From the NCBI GenBank assembly GCA_023512835.1, contig CM042088.1, positions 35,295,664 to 35,359,663 of the forward strand: DNA of 64,000 bases, in the 5' to 3' direction. Below are positions 1-11,099 of this stretch, piece after piece. Positions within the stretch are counted from its first letter, which is position 1. Each line of letters begins with the position of its first letter. The DNA comes from Taxillus chinensis. Its lineage: Eukaryota > Streptophyta > Magnoliopsida > Santalales > Loranthaceae. The translations under genes were made by a program, and so were the position numbers. A model generated the notes under the pieces. That model was given only the letters and a program-made list of their open reading frames with translations, was not told the DNA's origin and did not search any database.

Positions 1-892
1 CTCCGGCAAGCCTACATTCACCTTGTCTTGTGAATGGGACCGAAGACCTGTGTAGAAAGATTCAATTTGAATCCACCGGGGCCTTCCATGATCAGGGCAT
101 CTTCTCACTAAGTCTTTGAAACGCTCCCAAGCTTCATGAAGAGTCTCCATCTCATCTTGCCTGAACCTGCTAATCTCTCCTCTAAGCTGGATCACCTTGG
201 AAGGAGGGAAGTACTTTGACATGAACTTGGTCCGCATCTCCTCCCAAGTGTTGATTGAACTTGTTGGCGATCGTTAAACCAGCCAAGAGCTCTATCCCTT
301 AAAGAGAAAGGGAAAAGCCTTAGCTTTATGGCCTCCTCCGACACGTTGTTGATCTTGATGGTGTCACACACCTGGTAGAACCTCATCAAATCTGGTGTGG
401 ATCATCCACGGCTGTTCCTCCAAATGCGTTGTTGCTCACCATGTTGATCAATGCCGGCTTCACTCGAAGCTATTCGCTTGGACTCTTGTCTGCGAATCCC
501 AGAATAATGGTCCGACATCATCGGCCTCGCATAATCTAAGAAGGTTAGGGCATAAACCTATTACCCTCTTCTTCTGGATATTGGCCATTGTAATTGGCCC
601 CTCCGTGCGGTGCACCACCATCAGGTCCGAGATCTGCCATCAAGTCGCCTACGGATTGCTCCAAGCCTTGCAATGCTTCTTCCGCCTCACGTCTTGCTTC
701 CCTAGCCGCTTCTACGCCGAGCTCTAAACAACCTTTCAGGTTCCCGCGTAAATTGTATATCCTCCTCTCTTTGCATGCACAACTAGGAATCCTTGATGTA
801 TGTTCTGTAAAACAACAAGAACACACCCAGCAGTTCCGAACAATGCAAAATAAACAAATAAAGAACACAAAATAACAGAAAATAAAAGACAA
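1..892 (-). pseudogene. Ty3/Gypsy gag polyprotein, partial and frameshifted
   Basis: Reading from about 892 towards 1 on the minus strand, the frames give an Ala/Glu-rich N-terminal stretch (around 720-590), then the retrotransposon gag core with motifs such as KPALINMVSNNAFGG, LRLFPFSLRDRALGWF (near 290-330) and EAWERFKDLVRRCP (near 100-150). This is the structural capsid domain that packages element RNA. The core is split over at least three frames, with breaks near 545 and 260, so this copy cannot make a full Gag. Zinc knuckle and pol would lie beyond the left edge. The exact start is uncertain. Confidence 0.8.
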
Positions 893-964
893 AATAAAGC
901 ACCAAGATCGAATTCAAACAATTTCACTCAATGTTGATTTCTAAAAACTAGTTAACCGTTGAAT

Positions 965-981
965 CCCAGGCAACGGCGCCA
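965..981 (-). other. Primer-binding site (tRNA-Asp type)
   Basis: The minus strand reads TGGCGCCGTTGCCTGGG three bases inside the LTR. It is complementary to the 3' end of plant tRNA-Asp with one mismatch. It fixes the element's orientation and the LTR/internal boundary. Confidence 0.85.
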
Positions 982-984
982 ATT

Positions 985-2496
985 TGACGGACAAGATTTT
1001 TAGCCTCTCTAAAAGAGCTAGCTAATGTCGTTAAATCTCTCTTCAAAATAATAAATTCCCTAAGTTTGCACTAAAAGAATAGCAGCAAGAAAGGGGTCGA
1101 ACCCACAGGGATTAACCTAGTTCTCTAGTTCTCAAATCAAATCACCCAATTACTCTTGTTCTATAAAATGTCTTGGCAAAAAGTTTTCTTTTTTTAAACT
1201 AAAGATCTAATTTTTATGTGGTTTTTCGAATAAACAAAGAAAGTAAACCGATTTTAGGATTAAGAATCAAGGATTTAAGGCATCTAGGGTCACAATTTCA
1301 CCTCCCTATGTTATCTCTCTTGGTTCATGGTATTAGGGTTGTCGATTGAAAACATGCTAAACATAAGCCAAGGACAACAAATGGTCATTGAGGTCCTTTT
1401 AAGAGTCGTATGCCAGAATGGTCATCTAAACACACAAACATGCAAAGCCAATAAATCATACTTGCAAAAGGATAATGATCACACCAATTACAAATAAGTT
1501 ATGAATCTCAATCACCTTGAGACTAGGGCTAAAAATACCAAGGTGTACATCCAAAGATAGAATTAAGAACAGATTCATAAAACATGCAAAACTCAATCAT
1601 CCAAACCCAATATTCATAAACACAAACAAAGTAAACAAGGGGGCTACATTGCTCCCCTAGATTAAAAGACTACTCACGCATGATTACAAGCAAACACAAA
1701 GCAGAAAAAGCTCAACATCTTCTTCTTGATCACGCGCACAAAGAAAGCTTCAAATCCAGGCTCCAAAATCCGCGACGGCTGCTGCGACGGCTGCTCTCCT
1801 AGGTCAAGGACAGCCTCCAAGACGTGGAGCCTCTCTCTCTCTCTAAAACGTGTAGGGGGGGTTAGGCTTGCATAGCAGAGGGCGTGGAGCTCTTATTTAT
1901 AGAGTTTGGATGGGCCTTGAGGTGTGTAACCTAGCCCACTTATCAAAACGGCGTAGTTTTGATAAGTAACACTTGAAACATTAAAAACTCTATCTTCCAT
2001 CCACAATTTGGACTTGGGCCTTCAGGAACAAATGATCAGCATGGAAAAACGATTGGATCGGTCCAAAAATATCTCGCACGCCAATTTGCACGTGATATGG
2101 TGAATTCACGTGCACCTCCAAATCAGCTCAAACTTCACCCCAAGCTTCCTTGCATCATGTATAGGCCTGAGAGGCAAAAATAGGCTTGCACGTGATATGG
2201 GTGAATTCACGTGCAACTCCAAATTAGCTCCAAATGCTCTGAAATTTCTCTGGTAGGTAGAGGCCATCATTCTAAGCAACCTTTCTTCTTGCACGCAAAT
2301 TGTTTGAGGTCATCTACTATGTCAAAAGTGAGGTCCAAAATCTGCCAAAAGCAGCTTAAAAGCGCATGTATTTGCAAATAGTATCTTCCTAGGGGTTAGA
2401 GCAAATATATATGATATATGAAGCAATAAGGCTCTAATCATGCTCTTAAACATCCTAAATAAACACTAGAATAACGGCATAAAATGCACGTTATCA
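985..2496 (-). repeat. 5' LTR of the Athila-like element
   Basis: About 1512 bp, starting TGATAACG and ending CGTCA on the minus strand. It contains a CT-rich run at 1832-1845. It also has two copies (about 2087-2130 and 2185-2235) of a module in which GCACGTGATATG is followed by GAATTCACGTGC, so each copy is an imperfect palindrome around two CACGTG cores. There is no coding content. The LTR would carry the element's promoter and polyadenylation signals. Confidence 0.8.
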
Positions 2497-2504
2497 TATA
2501 TCGA

Positions 2505-2623
2505 GTTGGATTCACAAATTCTTATTACGATTAACAAATGTTGTTCGATTAAAAGAGGGAGCGGAAAATAAAGACAAATGGAGTTCTTTTTCTTTCATGG
2601 TCATTTTGAGGCATGACACCATC
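2505..2623 (+). repeat. 119-bp block shared with 16.8 kb
   Basis: This block recurs with few differences at 16791-16907, just downstream of the FAR1/MULE transposase gene. Its presence here suggests that the DNA left of the Ulp1-gene copy A once continued into the same MULE family and was cut by the Athila-like insertion. It holds no ORF and could be transposase 3' UTR or element-internal sequence. Confidence 0.8.
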
Positions 2624-2689
2624 CTCAATTTGTTAAAAAGGTGCAAATGTTGTTGCAACCAGAGACAAAACAAATTCCAGGAAATGAAG

Positions 2690-3440
2690 TCGTGCTCGAC
2701 CCATTCGCTCGAGTCTCAATGAGTAGGCCTCGAGTGGCAGGATGGAGCATAAGTCTCGAGCCGTTATCACTTGTCACTTCTCGAGACTGATGCTCGACGC
2801 TCAGTAAGGGTGCTCGAGTCCCACTGATTCAGACTCGAGCACTATGCTCGACCAATAGGATCGAGCAATAGTCTCGAGCACGAGGACCCAATGCACACGA
2901 TTTTACGGCTCGAAATCCTAAATATCGAAGTCTTTATTCACGTCTCGAGTCGTATGTCGTTGGATGCATTCCAGACGATCGAGTCGATGTAACTTAGTTT
3001 TCGAGCCACTTCTGTCCGCGGTTTCTTTCTATATACTCGACCGGAACGTCCGTTGTACTCGAAATCCGAATGTCGGGTGCGATATTCGAATATTTTCGAC
3101 TCGATCTAACTCATTTTTCGAGCGACCTCAGTACTGGTGTGCGCTTTTTATCAATATACTCGACTGAAATGTCCATTGTAGTCGATTTTAGGGCTCGAAA
3201 GCCGAATATCGAGGTCTCTATGTCCATTGGATTCGATGATATGACATTGATGCGAAATTCGGAATGTCGAGTGTGATATGGTGACTTTCGACTCGATGAA
3301 GTTCTTTCATCACTTTCGACATTGATGATTGATATGATGAGCGTGGGTCCCCTTGTATGGGGCATTTCGAGGCTGCCCAAGGCATGTAATATTGACAGTC
3401 GAGTCGATGAGGGTTTAGGGTTTATCACCTCTCGAGTGCG
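2690..3440. repeat. TCGA-core motif array upstream of Ulp1-gene copy A
   Basis: About 750 bp densely sprinkled with CTCGAG, GCTCGA, ATTCGA and TTTCGA, densest at 2695-2885. Spacing is irregular rather than strictly tandem. The array ends immediately before the ATG at 3456. ORFs across it are short and give no recognisable protein. It probably includes the promoter of the copy A gene. Confidence 0.75.
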
Positions 3441-3455
3441 TTGAGGTTTTCGACC

Positions 3456-5587
3456 ATGACGTCTTCTCCGGCGAAGTCCCTGCTAACTAGTCCTCGGCAA
3501 AACAAGAAGACAAGATACTTTGCAATCCCAGGGTGCGTCCTCGATCGGGAAGCGTTCACGACGAGTCCTGTACCATGGAGGCCGGAGATACAATCGTTAT
3601 TGGAGCAAAGTCGTCTGCGTGCATTGTGTTGTGGGCCTTGTGATTGGTATGAAGACGTCGTAAAAGCGTTCTATGAGAACGCGAATGTGCAATTTGCGAC
3701 CGGCGACTCCGAATCAGCATCATCGCGGCCTGAGGAGCCAGCAACCGAAGAGGAGGGCCGGATAGTTTCACAAATCGGAGATGTTGACGTAATCATCACC
3801 GCTGATGTATTTAGAGAGGTATTTGATCTCCCCACGGCTGAAACGTTTCCCCCATCGAATGTTCACTTAATGGCAAAGGAATTGGGATATGATGATGGTG
3901 GAGTAATCAACACTAGGCATGTATACCTGGAAAATGGGTTTCAAAGGTCATACTAGATTCGTTGCTAACCTTTTTTGGCAAAACTATTTTTCTGTCAAAG
4001 AACCGGTACAGATTCCGTCCCCTTAGCCCACATGCGGTGTATATATCGTCTATTGAATAACTATTGCATTGATTGGGGTGGCCTGATTTTCAATGACTCG
4101 GGTTGATCATATTGACTATAAAGGTTATGGGAGATTGTTAATCAAAATTTTGCTACGCCGTTTTCCTGGTGTCTTCCGTGCAAGAACAGCCTGTCCATAT
4201 CCTGCAGGATTCATCTTAAGAGGTATACATGAAGATGGGCGGTTGTATGCGAAGCCGTTCAGTTCCAAACCAAAGCAGACAGGCAAGAGGAGGTCCGAGA
4301 AGTGGACTGATGCACCTGATAAGAAAACAAAGGGAGTGCCTGACCCACCAATTGCACAATCAAAGGTAGATCCCACAAATGGCCAACAGGATTCTATGAG
4401 TTACCTGTTGGAAGATCTGTGGATGAAGTATGCCCAAAAGTTCAGCGATGCCGATCAAGTCCGTCAGTTATGGATAAGGCAAGGGAAAACTATGATTGTC
4501 GTGAAGGACCTAATTCAATGGGGAGTTTCTACAAGACAGGTCACAGAACGTCAGGGTGAGCAATTGTTAGGTCAGTTGCAACATATTCAACAAGGCGAGA
4601 GTCCTCATAACTCAGAGGCCCGAATGTCAAAGATAGAAGCAGATTTGAAAGAGATTATGAGGCATATATCGGAATCGGCTAAGCACAAGATGAAGATCGA
4701 TCGGATCTATGAGTTGATGGAGGGTATGGATTCTAGAGAAGAACCATTTGTTACCGCTCATCGACCCAGAGAGCCTTCTTCCCGATCATCACCCTCACCT
4801 GCACATGACAGTCCTATATCACCTTTAAAGTCTACCCCAGTCCGGACTTTGGAGGCTTCAATCCTAGAGGGGCTTATTCCTTCTACGGATCCTATGCGCA
4901 CCCCAAAAGCTGTTGAAGCATATAATAATTTTGTGAAGTCAGAAAAGCAAGAACCTCGATTTCTGGGTCTCCAATGCATCTACCGCCCGAGGGACTCAAG
5001 GAGATTACGACTTCATCTTGGTCGTCTACTATAACGATCGACCATTTTGGACATACGTTATGCCGGCTAGAGTTTGGACCCCTACAGCTTTCTTGTGTTA
5101 CCATGTGTTTGTCTTTGCTTTCCATTTGACCGAGCGGGCATTGAGCGTCAAGTTCGTGGAGAAGTTCGAGATTATCCAGCCTGGTCGACACCTGGATGTA
5201 GTGCTAATTCCTATTCTTATTGACAAACATTTCGTCCTCATTTATGTGAACCCGCAAGGACAGGTGATGGAGTTATTTGATTCGTATCACGTGGGGAATT
5301 TTGAAGGTCGCATCAAGGTGCTAAGGGGAGGTTATCTCGCATGTCTAAATGACGTGCTCATTAGTGAAAAGCTTATCAAGCACCATCTTGAACTTCGTTG
5401 GCTTCCTGCCTCTGAGATCCCGCAACAGCCTGATGGGGACAGTTGTGGTGCATTTGTTTGCTACTACATGCTATCAGTCCTTCAATTGAAGGTGAAATGG
5501 GATTTTGGCCCAACAACACTAGCGTTTGCGCATTCTCTTCGCGAGATGATCGCTCAGTTTATCTATTACCATAGTGAGCCTGTTTAA
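3456..5587 (+). pseudogene. Transposon gene copy A: plant-transposon domain plus Ulp1/C48 protease, frameshifted
   Basis: The reading begins at the ATG at 3456 (the longer upstream reading starts on TTG). It encodes an N-terminal region (3456-3956) that aligns by eye with copies B and C, for example EVFDLP and ELGYDD. It resembles the 'putative plant transposon protein' domain often found next to Ulp1 domains. The frame is lost around 3957-4090, resumes at 4093-4980 with a charged, helical, Pro/Ser-rich linker, and shifts again near 4980-5040. The last segment (to 5587) is a Ulp1-type cysteine protease with the full triad visible: His in DKHFVLIYV (codon 5228), Asp in LFDSYH (5279) and Cys in PDGDSCGAF (5444). 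Ulp1 proteases cleave SUMO; MULE-borne Ulp1 genes are known in plants. Unannotated introns could explain some breaks, but stops within homologous segments favour a pseudogene. Confidence 0.75.
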
Positions 5588-5762
5588 TTTATTGAAAAGT
5601 CAAATGCACCGTTAATCGTATGTACCGAAACAGATTATTATAACTATTCTTGTGTATCGCTTATTGTACATATAGTCGTATGACTGCTCCAGACGTGTGG
5701 TCGAGTCTCATATCATTTATTTTATAATATAAGGGATAACTTACATTTACATCAATAGTACT

Positions 5763-6245
5763 GATCGAGGTGAGTCTCCAGCACGTGACTCGGCTCGAGA
5801 GTTGCTCGAGACATATCTCGAGCGTAGGCTCGAAGTGAGTCTCGAGCACATGACTCGGCTCGATAGTTGCTGGAGACATATCTCCAGCGTCGGCTCGAGG
5901 TGAGTCTCGAGCAAGTCACTAGTGAGACTTCTACTCGCGACTCAGCTCGCGAATACGCTCGAGATATGTCTCGAGCAACTATCGAGCTGAGTCACGTGCT
6001 CGAGACTCACTTCGAGCCTACGCTCGAGATATGTCTCGAGCAACTATCGAGCCGAGTCACGTGCTCGAGCCTCACTTCGAGCGTACGCTCGAGATATGTC
6101 TCAAGCAACTCTCGAGCCGAGGCACGTGCTCGAGACTCACTTCGAGCCTACGCTCGAGATATGTCTCGAGCAACTATCGAGCCGAGTCACGTGCTCGAGC
6201 CTCACTTCGAGCTCGGTGACGTGCTCGAGACTAAGCTCGAGCCAA
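5763..6245. repeat. Inverted array of about 65-bp TCGA/CACGTG units
   Basis: Roughly four direct units of about 65 bp run from about 5955 to 6215. Each carries CGCTCGAGATATGTCTCGAG, then ATCGAG, CACGTG, CTCGAG and TTCGAG. About 2.3 units of the same sequence lie in opposite orientation at about 5763-5915, so the array is a head-to-head hairpin. I count about thirty TCGA tetramers in some 480 bp. It begins about 180 bp after the stop of copy A. Open frames across it only encode the repeat. Confidence 0.85.
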
Positions 6246-6410
6246 CACATTGTGTTCAACTCACACAATAGGTATCATTACAAAATACCTATTGTATGAT
6301 TATATAAGTGATATGTTAGAAATATGATAATAGTACGGAATCCGAAAAGTGAAAATCTAAAAAGCAACTTTTTACAAGACCAGCCATTAAGCGAGAATAT
6401 TCAAACAAAG

Positions 6411-7370
6411 GTTTGCTAAATAAAACAGGGGCCACCCTTTTCTGTATGAAAAAACATAACATCCTTCTCGTTCAGCAGTACTCTGTGTCGAACTTCAGGG
6501 ATATGCTGATGCTGAATAACTCCTGTGACAACAATGTTGCCCCATCCGGTACGTTTGCCTTCACAATTTCGCCGCATGTGCTGAGTCGCTTAGCGTGAAG
6601 AGGCGTTCGTGTAGATTGGCTGCCGCACCATGTTTAATAAGGCAGTTCGTCCATTATACACTCGCTCATTTCCCCATCTTGAAAATCCAGCCCTGAAATG
6701 CACATTTGCAAAACATGCGAGTCGGCACCACAAAGGGATGGAGCTGGATAATATCTGGAACTATACCTTGAATCGTAAAAGGGAAATTTTTTTGGACTCC
6801 GGAAAACGCAGAACACTCTTTTGTCCATGCATGCTTGAGAACTTATATCGAAGACAAGGAGAGCGAACCTGCATGGCGGACAAGAAATGTAGCAAATGTC
6901 AAGTAAATGCAAACACTAAACAATGATATACGAAACAATGTGGCCGTAGAATTCTTCCTCCATCGGAGAATATACGCACTTCTTTATCATGTTCATCCCT
7001 TTGCACCTCCACCTATAAAACAAAACATATGCTCAAGAGAACAGACCAAAATATATCGATGCGAAATAAACAGATATTTATAACTAATTGCAAGGCCACC
7101 CCAAGAACAAACGTAAACCTAAAATACTTGGTGAGATGGAGCGTGATTGCCTTATTGCCCGTGGTGCGACAGCCAATCTACACGAACGCCTCTTCACGCT
7201 TAGCGACTCAAGACATAGGGCGAAATTGTGAAGGTAAACGTACCGGATGGGGCAAAATTGTTGTGACAGGAGTTATTCAAGATCGGCATATCCCTGAAGT
7301 TTGACACGAGTCTTGTTGCACCAGGAAGGGTGTTATGTGTTTTCATGGCCCCCTGTTTTATTTAGCAAAC
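6411..7370. repeat. Inverted repeat with arms of about 220 bp
   Basis: The left arm (about 6411-6632) and right arm (about 7149-7370) are reverse complements with scattered differences, for example GTTTGCTAAATAAAACAGGG at the left tip and its complement at the right tip. The spacer of about 515 bp has no convincing gene. The minus-strand reading of the arm gives a short ankyrin-like peptide (IKHGAAANLHERLF), so a captured host-gene fragment is possible but unproven. It sits between Ulp1-gene copies A and B. Confidence 0.7.
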
Positions 7371-7378
7371 ATTTGTCA

Positions 7379-7379
<1 letters not shown>

Positions 7380-7414
<35 letters not shown>
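7380..7414. repeat. (AAT)n microsatellite
   Basis: About 12 AAT units. Shorter AAT-rich runs of the same kind occur at about 7895-7915 and 17235-17255, at the 3' ends of copies B and C. Confidence 0.95.
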
Positions 7415-7417
<3 letters not shown>

Positions 7418-7978
7418 TTAACAAAAACAACAATAACCTAACCTCTAATTTATACACTCCAAGTGCCTTAACTATTTCGATACTGTCAATATTTGTTTAA
7501 AAGTGGCTCGGCTTTGACCACTTGTCAAGAGACCCAAAGATCGAAAGATGAAGAAGAACAGGAAGTACGAATCGCAATATTGGAATGAGAATCATCAAAA
7601 ACATCAGGCACCTTATTTAATATACTATTGAGCAGAAGAAGGAGATCTACATTTGGTATTATTAGATTAGTAATAGAAATAAACAGGCACCTTATTTCCA
7701 GCTAAGCAATGTTGGGAAAAATCAATTTTGGTCTCCACCTTTGACGAGTAGCTGCACAGCAGCACTCCAGTCCCCGATTCTCTCTAAAGCGAGTAAACAA
7801 ACACAATTTTAAGTGCGTAGATAACACGTAATAACATAGAAGAGTATATACACTGTCATATATACACTGCAAGGGAAAACTATATATTAAGTCAGTAATA
7901 ATAATAATAATAATAACAACAATAACAGACACAACAATAACCTAACCTGTCATATATACACTGCAAGTGCCTTCACTA
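7415..7978. repeat. Noncoding 3' flank of copy B with an internal duplication
   Basis: The module ending AACAATAACCTAACCT and followed by TATACACT.CAAGTGCCTT occurs at about 7425-7475 and again at about 7920-7975. A third copy sits at about 17275-17325 beside copy C. The 140 bp before copy B (about 7840-7978) is closely similar to 17191-17315, so the homology between copies B and C extends into this flank. No gene is seen in 7480-7840. Confidence 0.6.
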
Positions 7979-10279
7979 TCATGCTACACTGTAATAGTAG
8001 ATGAAACGTGCCACCATCTCTCGTAGAAGTCCTGCCTCACGTGGGTACGACATCGAACCGCTCCATTTCGATCGAGCAGACTGGAGCCGTGAAAGCATGT
8101 AGTAGCAAACAAATGCCCCACAACTGTCCCCATCCGGCTGTTGGGGGAGATGCTCTGCTACCATTGAGTACAGTGGGAGGTTACCGCGACTTTGGGGAAC
8201 ATTACGCGAACGGAAAAAGCGACATGCACTAAGCGCTTCTGAGATGTTGTGCTGATATGTTACTAATTTGTCCCTCCTAACTTGCGCATTGGTCCTGAGA
8301 TAGGAATCATAAATAATAAAACATGCCTCACCTGAAATCAACCTCCAGCACCACATAATGGTCAGTCATGTGAATAGGAATGAGGACAAAATCCAGTGTA
8401 GTCCATGCTTTAGCGTCGGCCACATTCCCATTAATGTAATTTTTAAACTCCTCAGTAGATGGAATGTGGGTGACCGTGGTGAGAGGGAGGACGTCAGAGA
8501 GAGGGCCATTAGGAAATAAGGCCGGGTCAGCAATCACAGCTCGACGTAGGGTATGAATAAACGTCAGAACCTCAAATTCCCCAAACCATTGAGTACTAGT
8601 GATATCCTGAAGCATGGCTGGAGTAAAGGGCTGTAGAAAACCCGAATTCCGCTCCAACGCTTGGTCTCCAGTTTTGTAATGAACATAATCAGCCTTTCGA
8701 GCGGGGTCATCAATGCCCAGCGGTAATGCAACATCAAGACCAACAGCGGAAATCAGATCAATGACCTCCGGCTGGGTAGGGGCAGCGTTTGCTGCCTGCC
8801 GCGCCTTCCCCGTCTTCCGCGTCTTCTTTCGCAAGTAAGCCAATTTTGGAGGACTTGAGGCAGCTCTGGTGAAATGAACATGAGGGGCTCAGGCGTCACC
8901 TCTACTGCAGGAATAGAGTCGTCTGCAGGAATAGGGTCCTCTGCAGGAATAGAGGCAGCTTCCCCAGATGCATGTAGCGGAGACGACGTGCGAAAATCAT
9001 GACCGGAGGAGACTGAATGCGTGGTGCGAAATAAAGACATCATCTCATCGTGTTGACGACGGTTCTCAAGCTGCTCAGCCTCCATCATACGGCGCATTGC
9101 CTGTAGGTCATCTTCTAACCGAGTAACTCTAGGATCCACATAGGATGGCTCAGGCCGTCGGCGGCGGCCTCGTCGGGCCCGGGGGTCCACTCCATGCCAT
9201 TTAAGCGACCTATCACGCCGATAGTCCGAAATACGATTCCTGGAGAAGCCCCAACTAATGAGATCTACTCGCTGATCATATGCCTACCGCAATACAACCA
9301 TACCCTCTCCGTAGCCTCGGGTCCAAACCGATCATGGGCATAAGCAACCCAAAGGGCATCCATCATGTTCTCGGATACATCACCATGTGACGGAACCGAA
9401 GTCTCATCGGGGGTGCCACATCGGATTCATGCTCAAACGTGGGTAGGAGTTGTGGCACTATGGGAAGAAGTAGCCCGCTGAGTGGAAGGACGTGCTACCT
9501 GAGGCCGTCCTCGTTGCCCAATACTACCGGTTGGACGAACAACAACACTACCATCCTCTAAAATATACCGGAGTATGTGATGTTGAGGATAAGGCAACTG
9601 CGCCCTCTCACGGAAGACCTCTGGCTTCTGATACACTAGAACCTTCGTTAATAGTCGACCAAAGGCCCTATGTTCCAGTTGGCTAGCCCACACTTCAAAT
9701 ATGATAACCCCCCAGTTTACTGCTATACCACGCTCAAAGCAATATAGTAATTTCATATGCTCATTGGGGATGGAATCAGTCCCTGACATCTGACAGCATA
9801 TACATTTTCCAACTATATTTGCCACAAAGCGTGTACTCCCCTCAAACCCTACTTTCCTATGATATCTCCTTTTATGGAAATCTGGATCATTATAGCCTAA
9901 TTGCAGGCCCATGTCCCTCGTTTTCATCTTTGGGGGAGGGATCATGCCAATTTCCAATCCAAAAGCCTCATTAATGATAGAAGAATTGACAATTACCTCT
10001 AAATCATGAACCATGGATATTAGCATTTCCTCTCCATCTCTCAACGCCACTTGCACGTGATCATAAAACTCGCAAGGTCATCTTCCAGAAGAGGGAAAGG
10101 GTCGGCTACAAGGTGGCGGAGTCCCGTATGCTCGAGCCGATCATGAATCGCTTCCATCCATGGGATAAGACACCGAACAACGGCTTCCCAATCAAGGACT
10201 TGGCCGGCATAAACCTCGCGGGATGTAGCAGGAGATGTCTTCACCTTCGACCGTCGAGCGATCGAGCCTTCGAAGCCAT
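7979..10279 (-). pseudogene. Transposon gene copy B: plant-transposon domain plus Ulp1/C48 protease, frameshifted
   Basis: Read on the minus strand from a possible ATG at 10279. An N-terminal segment with LIPWMEAIHDRLEHTGLRHL (10244-10041) is followed by the best-preserved stretch (10056-9433), with EAFGLE, LGYNDPDFHKRRYH, GTDSIPNEHMKLLYC and HRAFGRLLTKVL. Then come an acidic/proline-rich linker and a coiled-coil-like segment near 9120-9030 (LEDDLQAMRRMMEAEQ). The C-terminal Ulp1 domain (8843-7979) keeps His (TDHYVVLEV), Asp (IYDSYL) and Cys (PDGDSCGAF, codon 8120-8122), but spread over frames. One extra base near 8333 shifts the frame relative to copy C. A break near 10050 is shared with copy C, so it predates their separation or marks an intron. 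Not functional as it stands. Confidence 0.75.
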
Positions 10280-10384
10280 GAGAGAAACGCGCAGCAGGTA
10301 TTCGTGTCGATCGCCGGAGCGTCGCGTATGTGTTTTAGGGTTTGCTTTGCTCGTCGATCGGAAGAGACGAAGACGCAAGCAACT

Positions 10385-10920
10385 TAAGTAAAGAGACGGG
10401 CACGAATCTCGATGACGCTCGATCCTGCTCGATGCCGTGCTCGCAACACCATAAATAAACTCGACACTACTCGCGAGCACAGGCAGCGAGCACATGGATT
10501 CGAGATGTGCTCGATGCTAAAGCTCGATACCATGCTCGACACGTAGTCTCGATCTGACTCGCAAGCACAAGCAGCGATGAGTTTTGCTCGATGCTTGTGC
10601 TCGCGACTACGCTCGATACCGGGCTCGACACGTAGTCTTGATCCGAGTCTCGAGCACAAGCGGCGATGAGTATTGCTCGATGCATGTGCTCGTGACTATG
10701 CTACAGGCATAGTCTCGATTGTGTCATTAAGCACAAGAATCGAGCAAAACTCATCTCTGCATATGCTCGTTGCTTGTGCTTGCGAGTCGATCGAGACTAC
10801 GTGTCGAGCATGGTATCGAGCTTTAGCATCGAGCACATCTCGAATGAGTTGCGCTTGATTCTAAGGCTCGATCATGTGAACGAGCATCGGCTCGACCAAG
10901 AGCATCGAGCCACTTGTCGT
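10385..10920. repeat. TCGA-core array with long inverted arms, upstream of copy B
   Basis: Dense GCTCGA, CTCGAT, TCGAGCA and TCGACAC motifs. Arms 10498-10602 and 10731-10845 are near-perfect reverse complements over at least 78 bp, differing in that core by one indel and one substitution, with a loop of about 130 bp. The array lies just upstream of the copy B start and just before the GRAS pseudogene on the other strand. ORFs read through it in both directions give the same peptide (DYVSSMVSSFSIEHISN), which reflects the inverted repeat and not a gene. Confidence 0.85.
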
Positions 10921-11099
10921 TCTCGCCTATTCTTTCCGTCGACGTGGAATAGGCCACATCGCCGGGGTCGCGGCGATGCCGCGATCCCGATTGTACCTAG
11001 CACGACTCTTCGCGAAATCGCACTTTGGACCCCACAATGGCACTCCAGGCACTTGGCAAGTCGACTCGGACTTCGGATATGCAACGTGGAGAAGAAGGT

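Larger units (their letters stand above)
1..2496 (-). mobile_element. Athila-like Ty3/Gypsy retrotransposon, 5' end only
   Basis: The 5' part of an LTR retrotransposon read on the minus strand: LTR (985-2496), three spacer bases, a primer-binding site matching the 3' end of plant tRNA-Asp, then gag running off the left edge of the window. A tRNA-Asp primer, a gag of this type and a 1.5-kb LTR fit the Athila lineage; that assignment is from family knowledge. The LTR is bounded by TG and CA. The sequence right of 2496 reappears near 16.79 kb without the LTR, which supports 2496 as the insertion edge. The other LTR and the target duplication lie outside the window. Confidence 0.85.

Noticed and set aside
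5952..6240. Regular spacing reminiscent of a CRISPR array
   Set aside because: Whole units repeat, not repeat plus unique spacers, and this is a plant nuclear context.
5867..6299. Overlapping ORFs giving repeated peptides (SRATIEPSHVLE...)
   Set aside because: They only translate the CTCGAG/CACGTG repeat array in several frames; no domain and no independent start context.
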